Assembly: GCF_013373865.1 (NCBI RefSeq)
Contig: NC_050470.1
Location: 19,740,889-19,804,888, forward strand
From: Monomorium pharaonis
Lineage: Eukaryota; Arthropoda; Insecta; Hymenoptera; Formicidae
DNA: 64,000 bases
Direction: 5' to 3'
Of this stretch, positions 1 to 11,262 are shown piece after piece (the stretch's first letter is position 1; each line of letters opens with the position of its first letter). The translations under genes and the position numbers were made by a program. The notes below the pieces were generated by a model, which saw only the letters and a list, made by a program, of their open reading frames with translations, had not been told where the DNA came from and made no database searches.

Positions 1-865
1 AAAAAAAAAAAACTTTTGCTTAAATGTCAAATAATTTGTCAAAAAAATACCACATAACGTTCAACAAATACACAAGTGAAAGACAAAAATTTACATTTCC
101 AAAAGCTAAAATATATATTTGTATGCAATTTTTCATTCAGATGATAAAATTTTTAAAGTTTGTAAAAAAGTTTAACACATCTTTATTTGAATTATTGTAG
201 ATTTATAAAAAAATTATTTACTAAAATATATATTATACTAAAATATTATACTAAAATATTAATCAGGTAAAAATTTCAAACTGTAAAATGTTTTTTAAAA
301 CATTTCATTACAATCATTTTTTACAAAATTATCTAAAAGTGTCTATTATTGAGAGTCAAAATAAATGCTTTAATTTTGATGTCTTGGAATGTGTTGTTGA
401 CACAAAATAACATACAATACAAATATATTGGAATTTATAAATCAAGTCATATTTCACTATAAATGTTTTCCTTCAATACATTCAAATTATTAATTATATA
501 ATTAATAAATGTACTTACAATAATCTTTTTCTTGCATATTAAGTGTACAAAGTTATTTTTCGGCCTTTTTTCAGTAAATTCAATGTTTATTCATTACAAG
601 TAATTTGCTGCTTTTCAAATAACATCTTGTTCACTACTCATTCTTTTAGATTATGCCATCTGTTAGTCAGTTATTTTAGTTTTACAGATTAGTGTTAGAA
701 TACCCGAACATAACGGAACAAACTCCAATTTAAATAATTGCAACAGTAAATTATAATAAATAAATAAATTTAAAGACCGAGAATTTATACACCTAATATT
801 TCACGAAGTTTTAAAAGAATACATAAAATTTTAGTTTTATTAATATTAATATTAATATATTAGTA
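1..865. other. AT-rich sequence without recognised genes
   Basis: Very AT-rich DNA with short A and T runs. I see no coding signal and no clear repeat structure up to the TTAA that begins the next element. Confidence 0.6.
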
Positions 866-1599
866 TTAACCCTTCAAAAATACACTTTTTTTCGAACGTC
901 GAGGTTACACTGGGTGATTACCACCCATTGTCATTTTTTAAATGCTGTATTTATGAAATTATCAAAGATGTAATAACAAAAAAATTCATGAATAAACTTA
1001 ATTGTTTGGAAAATGTATTCTGATATTATTTACGCAAAAATCTAAAAACGTTAGTACCTAAAAAAATTCTTGAATCTTGCAACATTCAAAAAAGTTTTTA
1101 CAAAATAAATCATAACTTTTTTAATTTTCAATATTTTCAGCTAAAAATTTAAACTTTTATTGTTCAAGTCTTCCTTTTAAAAAAGATTATTTATTTTGCA
1201 TACTAAACATGGAATATTTTAATATGAGAAAAACAGGTATTTTCATAGAAAAATCAAGTTCATTATATTTTTATCATTAAAAAAATTCAAAGTATTAATT
1301 AAATATATAGTGTTTATTTTAAAAAATTAATCACTTCTACCAATCAGTGCATAAATATATCCTGTGATCGTCACACATAGGCCTTGAACACAACGGACAC
1401 TACATTTTTGTCTTTTGATTTTTTTACTGCTACATAATGCACGTCGCTTTTGTTTACCAAATTGACAACGCTCATTGTCATTGACTGGGCAATCTCTTAA
1501 GCCTATAATATATGGCTTAATTATAATATTCTTAGATTAGAAAAATATAACGTGTTAGATTTAAGGTGGTAACCGCCCAGTGTGACCTCAAAGGGTTAA
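866..1599. mobile_element. Deleted piggyBac-like element with TTAA target duplication
   Basis: The unit is bounded by TTAA at 866-869 and at 1596-1599. The inner ends begin CCCTT on both sides. A subterminal inverted repeat follows: left GAGGTTACACTGGG (from 901) and, on the opposite strand from the right end, GAGGTCACACTGGG, each followed by a TTACCACC core. The left end has about 26 extra bases between CCCTT and this block. TTAA duplication and CCC-type termini are characteristic of piggyBac elements. The interior keeps only a fragment of transposase-like coding sequence, so this is a non-autonomous internal-deletion derivative. Confidence 0.65.
1327..1500 (-). pseudogene. C-terminal Cys-rich fragment of a piggyBac-like transposase
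   Basis: Read on the minus strand, this stretch is open for about 55 codons and ends in a TAA at 1327-1329. It contains a basic, Cys-rich segment with RCQFGKQKRRALCS followed by KCSVRCVQGLC. piggyBac transposases end in a Cys-rich zinc-binding domain that helps recognise the element ends, and the spacing of basic residues and Cys pairs resembles it. Catalytic Asp motifs are absent, so only the tail survives. The TTAA-bounded element around it supports the call. A different Cys-rich protein cannot be excluded. Confidence 0.5.
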
Positions 1600-2574
1600 T
1601 ACTTCAATTTGTGCTATAAAAATACGAATAAACTAAATTATCATGCTACATGCATTTATTTGCTCAATGTACATTTATTTCATTAAATTTAAAATATAGG
1701 GTAACTCCAGCATTTACATTGCGCAAGAATTTAAGCCATAGATATCAGAAAAAATATAAGATGTGAATTAATTTGCTTACAATCACTTTGTTATATTACC
1801 TTTATGTTATATTATTATTGTTATATTTTCAGTTTTTTATTATTAATATATGTATAAAACCATTATGAGTTAAATCAATTTGTTAAAGTTTCAGTGTATG
1901 TAGTGCAATAATATATTACAACCTATATAAAATGATTTGTCTTTCCCCCGCTCCCTCCCTCTTTCTTTGTAAGAAGCGTAAAATGCTTTTTCATACGTAT
2001 TTCATTATAAGTGTACAGGTATAGTAAAAGATAAAGTATAAGTAGTTCTTGTCTTTTTTGTTTATCTTGATTGTCCCAGTTATGTGTGACCATATGTTCT
2101 ACCCCTTATAATATACGGCAAAATGTAAGATAGGTACGGCACATATACCGGAGGTACCCTATTGGTTAATATTATATTTAATCATGCAATTGCAATATAA
2201 CAATTATAATTTTGGTGGTACGAACGTACTTGTATAGCTCTCCAAATTCTAATGTCCGTCTATAACAATAAATATCAATTAGCAATCAGCAAATTTTATT
2301 GGTAAAATCATATAAACAATATTATAAATAACATATTTATTTTCTGTTTCCATATCATTTCCATATCATTTATATATATATTTTTTTAAAGCGTATAACA
2401 AGAAAATATATTATTTAGAAGTCCTTTGTCATTTCAACACTTAAGAAAAAAACACTATTTTTACAATTTTTTAAATTACGCAGTGGATCACAATGAATTT
2501 CAAGTTATATATGTTTTTAATTTAGGTTAGAAATATGAAAAAATGAGGAAGTGCTTCTGAAAATACTGCTATTA
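1600..2574. other. AT-rich sequence without recognised genes
   Basis: Low-complexity AT-rich DNA with no ORF or repeat that I can name. The base composition changes near 2575, where the LTR-like block starts. Confidence 0.55.
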
Positions 2575-3658
2575 TGTAGCAGAGCACTCCGAAATAATCT
2601 CGGCAAACATTGGCCTCGGTCGGCCCGACTATCTAACCGTTCGGGCTGAAATACAAGCGTAAGACCGACCTAAACGTTTCGAAACACAACCATTAGCTTC
2701 GAAAGTTACGACTTACGTCCGGTAAGACGAGACGCACACACGCGCTTCGGCAATACGCTTAGCACCCGATCATAGGGATGCTAAAACCAGGAAATACCAA
2801 GCATGATCAAAATTACCAAAACTCCAGAGCAGTAAAAAGGCCGCGCAAATCATACAAATCACTTCTCACGATATCCAGCCGCATGCGATCCTCTGACTAT
2901 CTCTCCAAAAAGCTTTCCGGAGTGGAACTTAAGATAGAGTGTTCTTCAACTTAGTCTAGCGTTTTTAGCTCCATTCTGCATCCTACATCCCAAGTCGACA
3001 GTGTAAAGTTGAGTGTTCTCCGCCTCCGCCGAGTTTCCCGTTTTCGCTTAGCCATCTTTTAAAAGATACGGAAACAGCAGGCAAAGTGTTCTCGGCCTCT
3101 TCCAAGCAGTTCTTGGAAAATCATTTCATTCTCGAATATTTACTCGTCCGATTCGTGGAAACACAGAGCTAATTTAAAAAATAGCGTCGAGAAGCCTATT
3201 ATCACACTCCGCTACACGGCACTTACCCAAAATATCATTCTTGTCGCGCGACCCGCAGTAAAACCTCAACCGCGAAATACCACGCAAACGCGACCGAATA
3301 ACAAAAACATGGTTCCGCATAAATCAACTGTTCTAATAATAATAATATATTGTAACTGTTTGAATAAAAGCTATATCTTCAATATATCGCCTTCAAACTC
3401 GATGTTCCTTCTTGATCATATCAGCTCTGTTTATTTTGCTTTGTCTGTCGCTTTCGCTCGTCTCCTCCCTTTGTACTTGCTAATACCACAGCGTCTCTTA
3501 CTTTAGTTCGTCTTCGATTCGACTTATTTTTTCGTCGAATTCAGTCTCGGTTTGGCGCTCTTAAATTGTATACTGGTAGCGGGCAATGATTAAAATAAAC
3601 TCAGACTTAAAACAAAGTGCTAATTTCTCTCTAACTCTCAACCGCAATTCTCAAAACA
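2575..3658 (+). repeat. Probable BEL/Pao-type 5' LTR
   Basis: A block of higher GC content than its surroundings starts with TGTAGCAG and ends with CTCAAAACA (TG...CA), about 1.08 kb. It holds a polyadenylation signal (AATAAA, within GAATAAAAGC near 3361). Directly after the end comes TTTTAATCCTTCGAGCCGGA, very close to the start of the internal region of many insect BEL/Pao elements. I see no second LTR in the window, so the element is truncated or recombined. The left boundary is inferred from the TG and the composition shift only. Confidence 0.5.
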
Positions 3659-3940
3659 TTTTAATCCTTCGAGCCGGATATTAGCACAGTAACTTCTTTC
3701 AATTTCGTTCCGAAGTAATTATCTTACAATTTTCTCGGACTCAGTTTTCTTTAGAATGTTAATCAACAGTCTCCTGGTTCATGTGAGTTTACACTTGTTT
3801 GCACGACTCAACCACCGTTATCAATGCTAACTCACCATGACCATTGTCCGGGAGCAAATCGAACCTCGCCATTGCATCAGTCAAAACCTTATAGTGGCAA
3901 GTATTCCAAAATTTTTGGAGTCGTTAAATTCGAATTTAAA
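3659..3940 (+). mobile_element. Truncated leader of the BEL/Pao-like element
   Basis: About 240-280 bases follow the LTR, starting with the CCTTCGAGCCGG leader. No gag or pol ORF is present. The sequence passes into an AT-rich repeat near 3900-3940, so coding capacity is lost. Confidence 0.4.
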
Positions 3941-4300
3941 GTCTAAATTGCAAAATTCAAAATCGTGAATCCAATATGGAACATCAAAATTGTCAAAAAT
4001 AATCAGATTTTCTTAAAAATAAGTTTCTACGGGTTTTTTGGGTCGCTAAAGCTAAATTTTCTGTCAAAATTCAAAATGGCGAATATAATATAGCGCATCA
4101 AAGTTTTTAAAAATAACCAAATTTTCTTGAAAATATAGGTTTCTATATTGGATCCGTCATTTCAAATTTTAAAATTCTGATCTCAAATTCAGAATCAACG
4201 ATTCCAAAAATGTAAAGAATAAATTTGTGGATAAAATCCACATTTTTTACCACAAAAATGGTACAGAACTTTAATTTCTGTCCCACAGTTAAAGGGTTAA
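3941..4300. repeat. AT-rich repeat ending in a piggyBac-like terminus
   Basis: Two diverged tandem units of about 95-100 bases are visible (AAAATTCAAAATGGCGAATA versus AAAATTCAAAATCGTGAATC, each followed by a TTTTCTTGAAAAATA-like stretch). The right edge is AGTTAAAGGG followed by TTAA at 4297-4300, resembling the right end of the neighbouring TTAA-bounded palindrome (GACGTTAAAGGG-TTAA). I infer a related non-autonomous piggyBac-like piece whose left end I cannot find. Confidence 0.4.
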
Positions 4301-4446
4301 AAGTTATTGACAATCATATCAAAACAACACGATTATTTTGACAAAAATTACTGCGATTTCTGTGAGATCGTGTATTTCGCTAACAAGGACGAGCTTCTCG
4401 CGTTTCGCCAAAATTTGACTTCCTCCGAACAGACTACCGAGTCACT
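4301..4446 (+). other. Unidentified coding-like fragment next to the palindrome
   Basis: A 48-codon open stretch with non-repetitive amino acid composition (contains HDYFDKNYCDFCEIVYFANK) lies between the TTAA at 4297 and the TTAA of the palindrome at 4446. If the palindrome plus one TTAA copy is ignored, the same frame stays open for 16 more codons at 6952 onward, then shows AAG-GTAAAA, a possible splice donor. I do not recognise the protein. It may be a host exon or a transposon ORF remnant. Confidence 0.3.
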
Positions 4447-5501
4447 TAACCCTTTAACGTCACCTAGCACTGTTTCGTATCGTTCACTTCAATCATTCAG
4501 CACTCAGTAAAAATGACGAAAATATTTATAAGAAATGCATATCCGGGTATTTTCGAGTATGCTCTTTCCGATTCTGATCTTTAAAATTTGAAAAAATTCC
4601 AAATTCTTGATGATTTTTGAGATTAAAAAAAAAACCTATTTTTTACAGGTTTTTTGGTTTTAATTCGAAGTTTTGATCATAATACACCTTTGATATTTGG
4701 TCGGAACCTTTTTAAACCGTGCAATTTTTGTTTAAACTTAAAAATTATGTACTTAGTTAAATGAATTTCACCATGGCGGATGCAATATGGCGGTCGAAAC
4801 GTCGGAAAATACTAAAATTTCGTTTTTTTCTCATATTTATCGTTAAAAATTGATCTCAAATATGCATAAAACTATTCTGATTGATGTAATATAATCACAA
4901 AATAATACTAACAACAAACAAATATTGCAGAATCCAAAATGGCGCCTCGAAATATTGAATATATCGTAAAAATTAAGGATTTTCTCGATTTTTTTGCACT
5001 TTTTTCTAAAAAATCGTATGAAATTAAAAAATTCACATTTGTTGGGGATTGGAAAACTTTAAAATAAATAATATTATGTTTATGTAACCGTATATGATAA
5101 TATGCGCACAATCAAATACATACTAACGTAACTTTTGTTTGAATAAAGTTGTGGCCAATCATTATTACATGCATGAATATGCAAATATGTATATATTTAT
5201 ATATATGTATATACGCATTTATCTACGCACGTGCGCGTCTTTATGTGCGCGTCTGTGTGCACGCGTGCATACACTTTTTTTCAACATTTTTTGTCACTGA
5301 TATAATCAATGTGGCCTGATTCTGATCGCGAGGAGGTAGATGCTTATCGAGAATCGTTTTGGTTTTTTATTTTTTTTTAATTTTTTATATTTTTTGTCGC
5401 TTTTGAAGTTTTTAATTTTTTTTACATTTTAAAATTTATATATTTTTATTTTTTTTAATTATATTTTTTCTATTATATATAGTTTTTTTTATGTTTATTA
5501 T

Positions 5502-5640
5502 TCACATATGTGATTTTAAAAAGCATATCTTGCATAAGTATAAATTATAATTTTCACAATATTTATTAGTTCTTACTTTACATTTAGCACCAGAGCAATA
5601 TTTTTGTTTTGTCTTTGTCTGCCACTTGTGGTCATGGAGA
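5502..5640 (-). pseudogene. piggyBac-like transposase C-terminal domain, left arm copy
   Basis: The minus-strand reading gives a Cys-rich tail with YCSGAKCKVRTNKYC and YLCKICFLKSH before the stop at 5502. The C-x4-C ... C-x6-C-x2-C order with a final CF-x3-H fits the zinc-binding C-terminus of piggyBac transposases. Nothing upstream of this domain survives: the spacer starts about 15 bases beyond it. It is the better preserved of the two arm copies and cannot encode an active enzyme. Confidence 0.55.
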
Positions 5641-5774
5641 CATTTTTCTTTCGATTTCATTCGATCAAGCGCTGCTGTTTTATACAACACAGCTAACAAC
5701 CAAGTAACAAAATTGATAAGAAAAGAGCTTGTTTTAAGTATAAGTAAAGCATATCTTTCTAAATCGAAAAAAAA

Positions 5775-5900
5775 TGTCTCCATGACCACAAGTGGCAGAC
5801 AAAGACAAGACAAAAATATTGCTCTGGTGCTAAATGTAAAGTAAGAACTAATAAATATTGTGAAAATTGTAATTCATACTTATGCAAGATAGCTTTTTAA
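5775..5900 (+). pseudogene. piggyBac-like transposase C-terminal domain, right arm copy
   Basis: The plus-strand copy starts at TGT 5775 and has the same Cys-rich sequence (YCSGAKCKVRTNKYCENC, YLCKIAF) up to TAA at 5898-5900. Compared with the left arm, the CF-x3-H tail is lost through a Cys-to-Ala change and an early stop. It points away from the left copy, giving head-to-head orientation around the spacer. Confidence 0.55.
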
Positions 5901-7098
5901 AATATGTAAATAATAAACATAAAAAAACGATATGTAATAGAAAAAGATATAATAAAAAAAATAAAAAATATAAATTACAAAATGTAAAAAAAATTAAAAA
6001 CTTCAAAGGCGACAAAAAATATAAAAAATTAAGAAAAAAATAAAAAACCAAAAAGATTTTCGATAAGCACCTACCTCCTCGCGATCAGAATCAGGCAACA
6101 TTGATTATATCAGTGGCAAAAGATGTTGAGAAAAAGCGTATGCACGCGTGCACACAGACGCGCACATAAAGACGCGCACGTGCGTAGATAAATGCACATA
6201 TACATATATATAAATATATACATTTTTGCATATTCATACATGTAATAATGATTGGCCACAACTTCATTCAAACAAAAGTTAGTATATATTTGATTGTGCG
6301 CATTATCATATACAGTTACATAAACATAATATTATTTATTTTAAAATTTTCCAATCCCCAACAAATGTGAATTTTTAAATTTCATACAATTTTTTCGAAG
6401 AAAGTGCAAAAAAATCGAGAAAATCCTTAATTTTTACGATATATTCAATATTTCAAGGAGCCATTTTGGATTCTGCAATATTTGTTTGTTGTTAGTGTTA
6501 TTTTGTGATTATATTACATCAATCAGAATGGTTTTATGCATATTTGAAATCAATTATTAATGATAAATATAAGAAAAAAGCGAAATTTTAGTATTTTCCG
6601 ACCCCCATATTGCATCCGCCATGGTGAAATTCAGTTTACTAAGCACATAATTTTTAAGTACAAACAAAAATTGCACGGTTTAAAAAGGTTCCGACCAAAT
6701 AACAAAGGTGTATTATGATCAAAATTTCAAATTAAAACCAACAAACCTGTAAAAAATAGGTTCTTTTTTTTAATCTCATAAATCATCAAAAATGTGGAAT
6801 TTTTTCGAATTTTTAAGATCAGAACCGGAAAGAGCATACTCAAAAATACTTGGATGTGTATTTCTTATAGATATTTTTGTCATTTTCACTGAGTGCTAAA
6901 TGATTAAAGTGTACAATACGAAACAGTGCTGGTTTGACGTTAAAGGGTTAAATATGATAGTCGCATGACAGTTTGTAAAATTAAGGTAAAATTGTCGTAA
7001 AAGAAGAGAGGAAGAAAAAAGAGAAACGAAATAAAAAAACGAAAGAGAGAAACAAATAAAGAATAAAAAAGAAAGAAAATTAGGTAGTCTGAATAATT

Positions 7099-7101
<3 letters not shown>

Positions 7102-7194
<93 letters not shown>

Positions 7195-7195
7195 G
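7102..7195. repeat. (GA)n microsatellite
   Basis: About 90 bases of GA dinucleotide with one AA interruption, followed by a looser GA-rich tail to about 7230. A Ser/Leu-repeat ORF on the minus strand is only a reading of this repeat. Confidence 0.95.
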
Positions 7196-7243
7196 GAGAA
7201 AGGGAGAGATGGAGAATAGGAAAGGAGAGTTTTTTTTAAGTTA

Positions 7244-7280
7244 CTAGAACACAACATTGCGCGCGCTTCGCGCGCGCCAC
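7244..7280 (-). mobile_element. Helitron-like 3' terminus (minus orientation)
   Basis: Read on the minus strand there is a GC hairpin (7259-7277, arms GCGCGCG with a short loop), an 11-base spacer, then CTAG (7244-7247) followed by T. Helitrons end in CTRR preceded by a GC-rich hairpin about 10-12 bases upstream and insert between A and T, which fits. The element body would extend rightward from here; the 5' TC end is not identified. Confidence 0.55.
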
Positions 7281-7325
7281 TTATAGCATTTTTATATTGA
7301 ACATTGCACTTTTTTTTCTTCTGTA

Positions 7326-7660
7326 ATATTACTCTCACACACTTTATCATATTTAATGCCCTTCTCTATCTCACGCTCCTTCTCCCACTCTCTAAATTAT
7401 TAATTATATTATTAATGATATTAATTATATTATTTTCATATTGTTCAATATTACTCTTACACTTTACTTTCTTATTTAATCCTCTTCTTTATCTCTCACG
7501 CTCTCCCACTCTCCCCCCTCAGCCCCTCTCTCACTCACTAAACACAAATTAGTGATTATATTATATTTTCATGTTTCTTAATATCACTCTTACATACTTT
7601 ATCTCCATACTTATCCCCCTTTAAATAAATTAAAAATTATAATATATTATATGTAATGTT
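7326..7660. repeat. Three degenerate ~115 bp tandem units
   Basis: The phrase 'TATTACTCTCACACACTTTA' recurs in altered form near 7326, 7449 and 7584, each time followed by a TTTAAT/TTATCC stretch and a CT-rich tail. These are diverged tandem repeats and noncoding. Confidence 0.5.
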
Positions 7661-10140
7661 ATCTGTTAATTTTCAATCAATTTTCAAAACTTTCACTTTC
7701 TGGCGAACTCTTTAGAAAATTATTGTACGCGTCCGGAACTATAGGAAAACTGTGTTAAAATAAATAGAATTTTCGATATTCGATTAGCATTTCCCGTCTA
7801 CCCTCAAAATTCAAGTTTTCCGGGAAATATAATTGTTAAAAAAATGTTTTAATTAATTATATCACCTGAATTCTATAGCAAATTATTGTACGCGTCCGGA
7901 ACTATATGAGAATTACGTTAAAATAAATAAATAGATCAGGCGATATTCGATTAGCATTTCACGTCTAACTTTAAAAATTCAAGTTTTCCGGGCAAAATAA
8001 TTGTTTAAAAAATGTTTTAATTAATTATATTACCAGAACTTTTTAGAAACTTATTGTACGCGTCCGGAACTATATGAGCATTGCGTTAAAATAAATAGAA
8101 CTGTCGATATTTGAACAGCATCTCACCTTTAGCCCTCAAAAGTCAAGTTTTTCGGGCAAAATAAATGTTTAAAAAATGTTTTAATTAATTATATCACCGG
8201 AACTCTTTAGAAAATTATTGTACGCGTCCGGAACTATATGAAAACTGCGTTAAAATAAATAAATCTGTCGATATTCGATTAGCACTTCACGTCTAGCCTT
8301 GAAAATTCAAGTTTTCCGGGCAAAATAATTGTTTAAAAAATGTTTTAATTAATTATAACACCGTAACTTTATAAAAAACTATTGTACGCGTCCAGAACTA
8401 TATGAAAACTGCGTTAAAATAAATAGAACTGTCGACATTCGATTAGCATTTCACGTCCAGCCCTTAAAATTAAAGTTTTTCGGGCAAAATAATTGTTTAG
8501 AAAATTTTTTAATTAATTATATCACCGGAACTGTTTAAAAAATTATTGTACGCGTCCGGAACTATATGAAAACTGCGTTAAAATAAATAAATCTGTCGAT
8601 ATTCGATTAGCACTTCACGTCTAGTTTTCAAAATTCAAGTTTTCCGGGCAAAATAATTGTTTAAAAAATGTTTTAATTAATTATATCACCTGAACTCTAT
8701 AGAAACATATTGTACACGTCCCGAACTATATGAGAATTACGTTAAAATAAATAGATCTGTCGATATTCGATTAGCATTTCACGTCTAGCCCTAAAATTCA
8801 AGTTTTTCGGGCAAAATAATTGTTTAAAGAATGTTCTAATTAATTATATCACCTGAACTTTATAGAAACATATTGAACGCGTCCCGAACTACATGAGAAT
8901 TACGTTCAAATAAATAGATCTGTCGATATTCGATTAGCACTTGTCGTGTAGCCTTAGAAATTCAAGTTTTTCGGGCAAAATAATTGTTTAAAAAATGTTT
9001 TAATTAATTATATCACCTGAACTTTGTAGAAACATATTGTATGCGTCACGAACTATATGAGAATTACGTTCAAATAAATAGATCTGGCGATATTCGATTA
9101 GCACTTGTCGTGTAGCCTTAGAAATTCAAGTTTTTCGGGCAAAATAATTGTTTAAAAAATGTTCTAATTAATTATATCACCTGAACTTTATAGAAACATA
9201 TTGTACGCGTCCCTAACTATATGAGAATTACGTTTAAATAAATAGATCTGTCGATATTCGATTAGCACTTGTCGTGTAACCTTAGAAATTCAAGTTTTTC
9301 GGGCAAAATAATTGTTTAAAAAATGTTTTAATTAATTATATCACCTGAACTTTGTAGAAACATATTGTACGCGTCACGAACTATATGAGAATTACGTTCA
9401 AATAAATAGATCTGGCAATATTCGATTAGCACTTGTCGTGTAGCCTTAGAAATTCAAGTTTTTCGGGCAAAATAATTGTTTAAAAAATGTTCTAATTAAT
9501 TATATCACCTGAACTTTATAGAAACATATTGTACGCGTCCCTAACTATATGAGAATTACGTTTAAATAAATAGATCTGTCGATATTCGATTAGCACTTGT
9601 CGTGTAACCTTAGAAATTCAAGTTTTTCGGGCAAAATAATTGTTTAAAAAATGTTCTAATTAATTATATCATTTGAACTTTATAGAAACATATTGTACGC
9701 GTCCATAACTATATAAGAATTACGTTTAAATAAATAGATCTGTCGATATTTGATTAGCACTTGTCGTGTAGCCTTAGAAATTCAAGTTTTGCGGGCAAAA
9801 TAATTGTTTAAAAAATGTTTTAATTAATTATATCACCGAAACTCTTTAGAAAATTATTGTACGCGTCCGGAACTATATGAAAACTGCGTTAAAATAAATG
9901 AATCTGTCGATATTCGATTAGCACTTCACGTCTAGCTCTCAAAATTCAAGTTTTCCGGGCAAAATAATTGTTTAAAAAATGTTTTAATTATTTATATTAC
10001 CGAAACTTTTTAGAAAATTATTGTACGTGTCCGTATCTATATGGGAACTGCGTTAAAAGAAATAGAACTGTCGATATTCAACCAGCATCTCATGTCTAGA
10101 CCTATAAATATAAGTTTTCCATCTAGAAATCTAGATAGTT
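7661..10140. repeat. ~164 bp tandem repeat array, about 15 copies
   Basis: The marker TTGTACGCGTCC or a close variant recurs near 7725, 7889, 8055, 8219, 8383, 8547, 8710, 8873, 9038, 9202, 9367, 9530, 9696, 9859 and 10021. Each unit also has CGATATTCGATTAGCA, TTCAAGTTTT(C/T)CGGGCAAAA and TTTTAATTAATTATAT. Copies 9-10 and 11-12 repeat as nearly identical pairs (about 329 bases), so higher-order dimers have arisen. There are no unique spacers, so it is not CRISPR-like. The array lies between two Helitron-type ends; internal tandem repeats are common in Helitron-related insect elements. Confidence 0.9.
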
Positions 10141-11203
10141 GTTGAAAAATACTTTTAAAATTTTTAAATTAATTAATTTTGTCTATCTGAGATGCCAGTT
10201 ACACCAAATCCACGTGCGCAGACGTACACGCATATATACGTATGTTTTGTAACAAAAAATTATTTTTTTATTAAATTAATCATCAGAACTATTGATAAGA
10301 TGTCTCTAAACGATAGAACTCTATAGATTTAGTCTTCTCTGTGGTCGTATATTCGAAATACGGTGAGATGCTATTATGTGATTTTGGAAGTTAGCATCTC
10401 ATTTATAAAAATTTAAGGCGATGCTGGACTGCCTCTCAAACTTGATCGAGGTCGATAATGTAGAGTCATTCATGCACATCATTAATGAGATTTCGTATAT
10501 ATCTCTTTTATAAATTTGGAAATTCTTTTCCAGAATTAAAGTACACATATTAATATCCATCTGTGAATTGGACTTTATATCGAGGACAAAAAATATATTT
10601 TTTTATTGCTCTACTTATCGACTTTTTACGCGTATATAACCTAAATTTTCGTTTAACAATTTCGTCTCAATTAGGCACTAAAATCTAATTTTCGAAACTC
10701 GACACTGTTTGTTTTCGTCGTCTACTAGTCTGTGAATACAAATTTCGTAGGTACAAACTGTAGATCTTTTATATTAAGCAAACATTGTTATGATGTGACA
10801 GCAAATTAACAATTTTTTCTCGTTTTTGGAGGAAATTTCACTCCACAGACTGATAGCAATGCGTATTCTTTTATTCTGGAGAAGGATTTCCAAATCTATA
10901 AAAGAAATAAAAAGATATTGTTAAACAAAAATTACTATCTTTTTGTTGGTAAAACAGATAACTCCAGCATCCCCTTAATTAAAATAGATAATTCAACGGA
11001 ACTATTGTTGAAACTTATCAAGAACTGTAGAACTATGCTGGATGCAAGTAATTCTGCAGTATTTTTATGAGATGCTAAACTTTGAGATGCTAACTTCACA
11101 CACGTTTAATCGGCATCGCGGAAAAGCGACAACAATACTTCGAGAGATGCGAGTATCGATGCCATGCCCTTTTTTAGAAAGGATTCTTACTTCTCCTCCC
11201 CCG

Positions 11204-11204
<1 letters not shown>
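10141..11204. other. AT-rich interior between the array and the CT repeat
   Basis: No gene is seen. The motif GAGATGCTAAC and its inverse recur several times (near 10370-10400 and 11065-11095). A direct repeat GGCATCGCGGAAAAGCGACAAC (about 11114) resembles AGCATCTCGGAAAAGCGGCAAC (about 11443). These look like internal repeats of a transposable element. Confidence 0.4.
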
Positions 11205-11257
<53 letters not shown>

Positions 11258-11262
11258 TCCTC
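11205..11262. repeat. (CT)n microsatellite
   Basis: About 55 bases of CT dinucleotide with two TTT interruptions. Confidence 0.9.

Larger units (their letters stand above)
4446..6951. mobile_element. 2.5 kb foldback: inverted dimer of piggyBac-like 3' ends
   Basis: TTAA at 4446-4449 and 6948-6951 bound a nearly complete palindrome. The left end reads CCCTTTAACGTCA and the right end is its inverse, TGACGTTAAAGGG. The arms run 4450-5657 and 5761-6947 (about 1.2 kb each), joined by a spacer of about 100 bases. Matching landmarks include CCTCCTCGCGATCAGAATCAG on the right against its inverse near 5320-5336. Each arm carries, nearest the spacer, the same Cys-rich piggyBac C-terminal coding remnant pointing outward. 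Both termini are therefore transposase 3' ends, and no 5' end is present. Confidence 0.7.

Noticed and set aside
6940..7350. 136-codon minus-strand ORF with a long Ser-Leu run
   Set aside because: It is the translation of the (GA)n microsatellite.
7661..10140. CRISPR-like regularly spaced repeats
   Set aside because: The whole ~164 bp period is repeated with no unique spacers, and the genome is clearly eukaryotic. It is a tandem satellite-type array.
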